64,000 bases of DNA from Microbacterium sp. Root166. Its GTDB lineage: Bacteria; Actinomycetota; Actinomycetes; Actinomycetales; Microbacteriaceae. The stretch's first letter is position 1, and the number at the start of each line of letters is the position of its first letter. The stretch is from NCBI RefSeq assembly GCF_001427145.1, contig NZ_LMGL01000001.1:1131241-1195240 (forward strand), given 5' to 3'. This document shows positions 60,000 to 64,000 of the stretch, in pieces. A program made the translations under genes and the position numbers. The notes beneath the pieces were generated by a model. That model searched no databases and was not told where the DNA came from. It saw only the letters and a program-made list of their open reading frames with translations.

Positions 60000-62540
60000 A
60001 TGCCCACCTCGCTTCTGGACGCCGTCCCGCACGGCGCCGACCCCGACGCCGCGTACCTCGGCTTCGTGGAGTGGGCGGCGGAGCGCGGCCTGACGCTGTA
60101 CCCCGCACAGGACGAAGCGCTCATCGAGATCGTGTCCGGGTCGAACGTGGTGCTGTCCACCCCGACCGGCACGGGCAAGTCGCTGGTGGCGATCGCGGCC
60201 CATGCCGCCGCGCTGTCCCGCGGCGGACGCACCTATTACACAGCGCCGATCAAGGCGCTCGTGAGCGAGAAGTTCTTCGCGCTCGTCGACATCTTCGGCG
60301 CGGCCAACGTGGGCATGGTGACGGGCGACTCGTCGGTGAATCCGGACGCGCCGATCATCTGCTGCACCGCCGAGATCCTCGCGAACCTGGCGTTGCGCCA
60401 GGGTGCCGACGCAAACGTCGACCAGGTCGTGATGGACGAGTTCCACTACTACGGCGACACCGATCGTGGCTGGGCCTGGCAGGTCCCTCTCCTGCTGTTC
60501 CCGCGTGCGCAGTTCATCCTGATGTCGGCGACGCTCGGCGACGTCACCCCGATCGCCGACGACCTCTCGCGCCGCACCGGACGCCCCACCGCTCGCATCA
60601 CCGGTGTCGACCGGCCCGTTCCCCTTCACTTCTCGTACGCCCGCACCCCGGTGCACGAGACGGTCGAGGAGCTCATGCAGACCGGCCAGTCGCCGGTGTA
60701 CATCGTGCACTTCTCTCAGGCCGCGGCCATGGAGCGAGCGCAGGCGCTGTCGTCGATCCGGGTGGTCTCGCGCGAGCAGCGCGATCAGATCGCCGAGGCG
60801 ATCGGCGGCTTCCGCTTCACCACGGCCTTCGGCAAGACCCTCTCGCGGTATGTGCGCGCCGGCATCGGCGTGCACCACGCCGGCATGCTGCCGCGGTACC
60901 GGCGCCTCGTCGAGACGCTGGCGCAGCGGGGCCTGCTCCGCGTCATCTGCGGCACGGACACCCTCGGCGTCGGCATCAACGTCCCGATCCGGACGGTCAT
61001 GATCACCGCCCTCGCCAAGTACGACGGACAGCGGATGCGGCACCTCAGCGCACGCGAGTTCCACCAGGTCGCCGGCCGCGCGGGCCGGGCGGGCTACGAC
61101 ACCGCCGGCACGGTCGTCGTGATGGCGCCCGACCACGAGATCGAGAACTCGGCGGCCGTCGCGAAGGCGGGTGACGACCCGAAGAAGCTCAAGAAGGTCG
61201 TGCGCAAGAAGGCGCCGCAGGGCTTCGTGAACTGGAGCGAGGCCACCTACGAACGACTGGTGGATGCCGAGCCCGAGCCCCTCGTGCCGCAGCTGCAGCT
61301 GACCGCGGCGATGCTCATCAACGTCATCGCGCGGGGCGGCGACGTATTCGCCAATGTGCGCTCGCTCGTGTTCGACAACCACGAGCCACGCGCGCGGAAG
61401 TACGAGCTCGCTCGCCGCGCCCTGGCGATCTTCCGGACCCTGGTCGCGGCCGAGGTGGTCGAGGTGGCGCCGGATGGCGGCATCCGTCTCACCGTCGATC
61501 TGCAGCCCAACTTCGCACTCAACCAGCCGCTGTCTCCGTTCGCGCTCGCCGCGATCGGGCTGTTCGACCCCGACGTCGAGCTTCACCACGGTGCCGCGGC
61601 CGCAGGAGCCCCGGGCACCGCGGGAACCGGTCACTACGCCCTCGATGTCGTGAGCGTCATCGAGGCGACCCTCGACGACCCGCGCCCGGTGCTGTCGCAG
61701 CAGCAGTTCCTCGCGCGGGGCGAGGCCGTCGCCGCCATGAAGCGCGACGGCATCGAGTACGACGAGCGCATGGAGCTGCTCGAGGCCGTCACCTACCCGA
61801 AGCCCCTCGAGGAGCTCCTCGCGCAGTCGTACGAGGTGTTCGCCACGAGCCAGCCGTGGATCCGCGACTTCGAGCTGTCGCCCAAATCCGTCGTGCGCGA
61901 CATGTTCGAGCGCGCGCTGTCTTTCGCCGAGCTCATAAACCACTACCAGCTCGCTCGCAGCGAGGGCCTGGTGCTGCGCTACCTGAGCGACGCATACCGC
62001 GCGATCCGCCAGACCGTGCCCACCGAGGCGCAGACCCCCGACCTGCTCGACCTCATCGCGTGGCTCGGGGAGCTCGTGCGGCAGGTGGACTCGAGCCTCG
62101 TCGACGAGTGGGAGGCGCTCATCAACCCGACGGACGACCCGTCGGCGCCGGTCGTCCCGCCCGCGCCGCCGTCGGTGCTGACGAACCGCCGGGCGTTCCT
62201 GGTGCTGGTGCGCAACGAGCTGTTCCGTCGCGTGAAGCTCGCGGCCCTGCAGCGCGACGACGAGCTGCTCGCGCTGGATCCCGAGGTCGATTGGCCGGCC
62301 GCGCTCGACGCGTACTTCGACGAGCACGATGAGATCCGCACCGGCGGACCGGCCAGGTCGCCGCGCCTGGTGTCGATCGACGAGACGGATGCCGCGACCT
62401 CGGGCCTCTGGATCGTCGAGCAGACGATCGACGATCCAGAGGGCAACCACGACTGGCGCATCCGCGCCGAGGTCGACCTCGCCGCCTCCGAGGAGGAGGG
62501 CACCGCGGTGGTGCGCGTGACCGGAGTCGTTCGCCTGTAG
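60000..62540 (+). CDS. DEAD/DEAH-box helicase with DUF3516 C-terminal domain
   Basis: An 846-residue superfamily 2 helicase. LYPAQDEALIEIVSGSNVVL, STPTGTGKSLVAIAAH (Walker A), VVMDEFHYYGD (variant DEFH box), LMSATLG, CGTDTLGVGINVPI and QVAGRAGRAGYDT define a Ski2-like core at about residues 30-400. The rest is the actinobacterial DUF3516 region. It probably acts on RNA or DNA in repair or decay. The ATG is 6 nt after CAGACT (59988-59993). Confidence 0.9.
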   Translation: MPTSLLDAVPHGADPDAAYLGFVEWAAERGLTLYPAQDEALIEIVSGSNVVLSTPTGTGKSLVAIAAHAAALSRGGRTYYTAPIKALVSEKFFALVDIFGAANVGMVTGDSSVNPDAPIICCTAEILANLALRQGADANVDQVVMDEFHYYGDTDRGWAWQVPLLLFPRAQFILMSATLGDVTPIADDLSRRTGRPTARITGVDRPVPLHFSYARTPVHETVEELMQTGQSPVYIVHFSQAAAMERAQALSSIRVVSREQRDQIAEAIGGFRFTTAFGKTLSRYVRAGIGVHHAGMLPRYRRLVETLAQRGLLRVICGTDTLGVGINVPIRTVMITALAKYDGQRMRHLSAREFHQVAGRAGRAGYDTAGTVVVMAPDHEIENSAAVAKAGDDPKKLKKVVRKKAPQGFVNWSEATYERLVDAEPEPLVPQLQLTAAMLINVIARGGDVFANVRSLVFDNHEPRARKYELARRALAIFRTLVAAEVVEVAPDGGIRLTVDLQPNFALNQPLSPFALAAIGLFDPDVELHHGAAAAGAPGTAGTGHYALDVVSVIEATLDDPRPVLSQQQFLARGEAVAAMKRDGIEYDERMELLEAVTYPKPLEELLAQSYEVFATSQPWIRDFELSPKSVVRDMFERALSFAELINHYQLARSEGLVLRYLSDAYRAIRQTVPTEAQTPDLLDLIAWLGELVRQVDSSLVDEWEALINPTDDPSAPVVPPAPPSVLTNRRAFLVLVRNELFRRVKLAALQRDDELLALDPEVDWPAALDAYFDEHDEIRTGGPARSPRLVSIDETDAATSGLWIVEQTIDDPEGNHDWRIRAEVDLAASEEEGTAVVRVTGVVRL

Positions 62541-62576
62541 ACGGCGGCGTCGGTGCCCGCGGTTACCCTGGGAGGG

Positions 62577-64000
<1,424 letters not shown>

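Overview
This 64 kb window is chromosomal DNA of a high-GC actinobacterium, most likely Microbacteriaceae (Microbacterium or a near relative). The evidence is very high GC, frequent GTG starts, many promoters that place a TAnnnT -10 hexamer 6-7 nt before the start codon (leaderless mRNAs), DUF3073, DUF222-HNH and Rv2578c-type radical SAM families, a LAxTG sorting signal, and the word GCGGCATCC/GGATGCCGC recurring throughout. I see no rRNA or tRNA genes, CRISPR array, insertion sequence or prophage. Genus and all functions are inferred from the sequence alone; no searches were run.

Layout. 1-4.8 kb: an exported sugar-oxidation pair (PQQ-type sugar dehydrogenase with a PKD domain, cut by the left edge, and a Tat-exported TIM-barrel isomerase), a 2-hydroxyacid dehydrogenase and a DUF1761 membrane protein. 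4.8-21.4 kb: de novo purine genes purS-purQ, purC, purD and purM-purF, interrupted by a complete cellobiose/cellodextrin module (cebE-cebF-cebG-bglC-cebR, 6.0-12.0 kb) whose promoter carries three CebR-type palindromes. Other genes here are VOC, TfoX-N, a drug-efflux MFS, an SCP2-like protein and two uncharacterised proteins. 21.4-30.2 kb: fatty-acid desaturase, DUF1905, CynX-type MFS, DUF3073, universal stress protein, a self-regulated DUF4097-PadR operon divergent from a TipA-like MerR regulator, a Rho-N protein, topoisomerase IB and a paired CrcB/Fluc fluoride channel. 30.2-39.5 kb: RND transporter with an acidic tail, an ABM-domain membrane protein beside a DUF998-like gene with an odd 3' end, a DEAD-box RNA helicase with a structured leader and a repetitive N-terminus, and a TetR/hydrolase pair sharing tandem operators. 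39.5-49.5 kb: a large cell-wall repeat protein with a LADTG sorting signal, radical SAM protein, D,D-carboxypeptidase, acyl-CoA dehydrogenase, PIN protein, HNH protein and SDR. 49.5-54.4 kb: an ECF transporter locus with two YkoE-like S components, an EcfT, a double ATPase and a siderophore-interacting reductase, under a DtxR/IdeR-like iron box. 54.4-64 kb: secreted subtilase, pirin, GNAT, SGNH hydrolase, a DUF3516 helicase and RecQ (cut by the right edge).

How the parts work together. The ceb module is a self-contained loop: extracellular cellobiose is bound by CebE, imported by CebFG, cleaved by BglC and sensed by CebR. The pur genes supply six activities of IMP synthesis; purL, purN, purH, purB, purE and purK are not in the window. 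The ECF locus looks like an iron-responsive import system in which the flavin reductase would release iron from an imported chelate. The subtilase, SGNH hydrolase, carboxypeptidase and wall-anchored repeat protein form the exported fraction.
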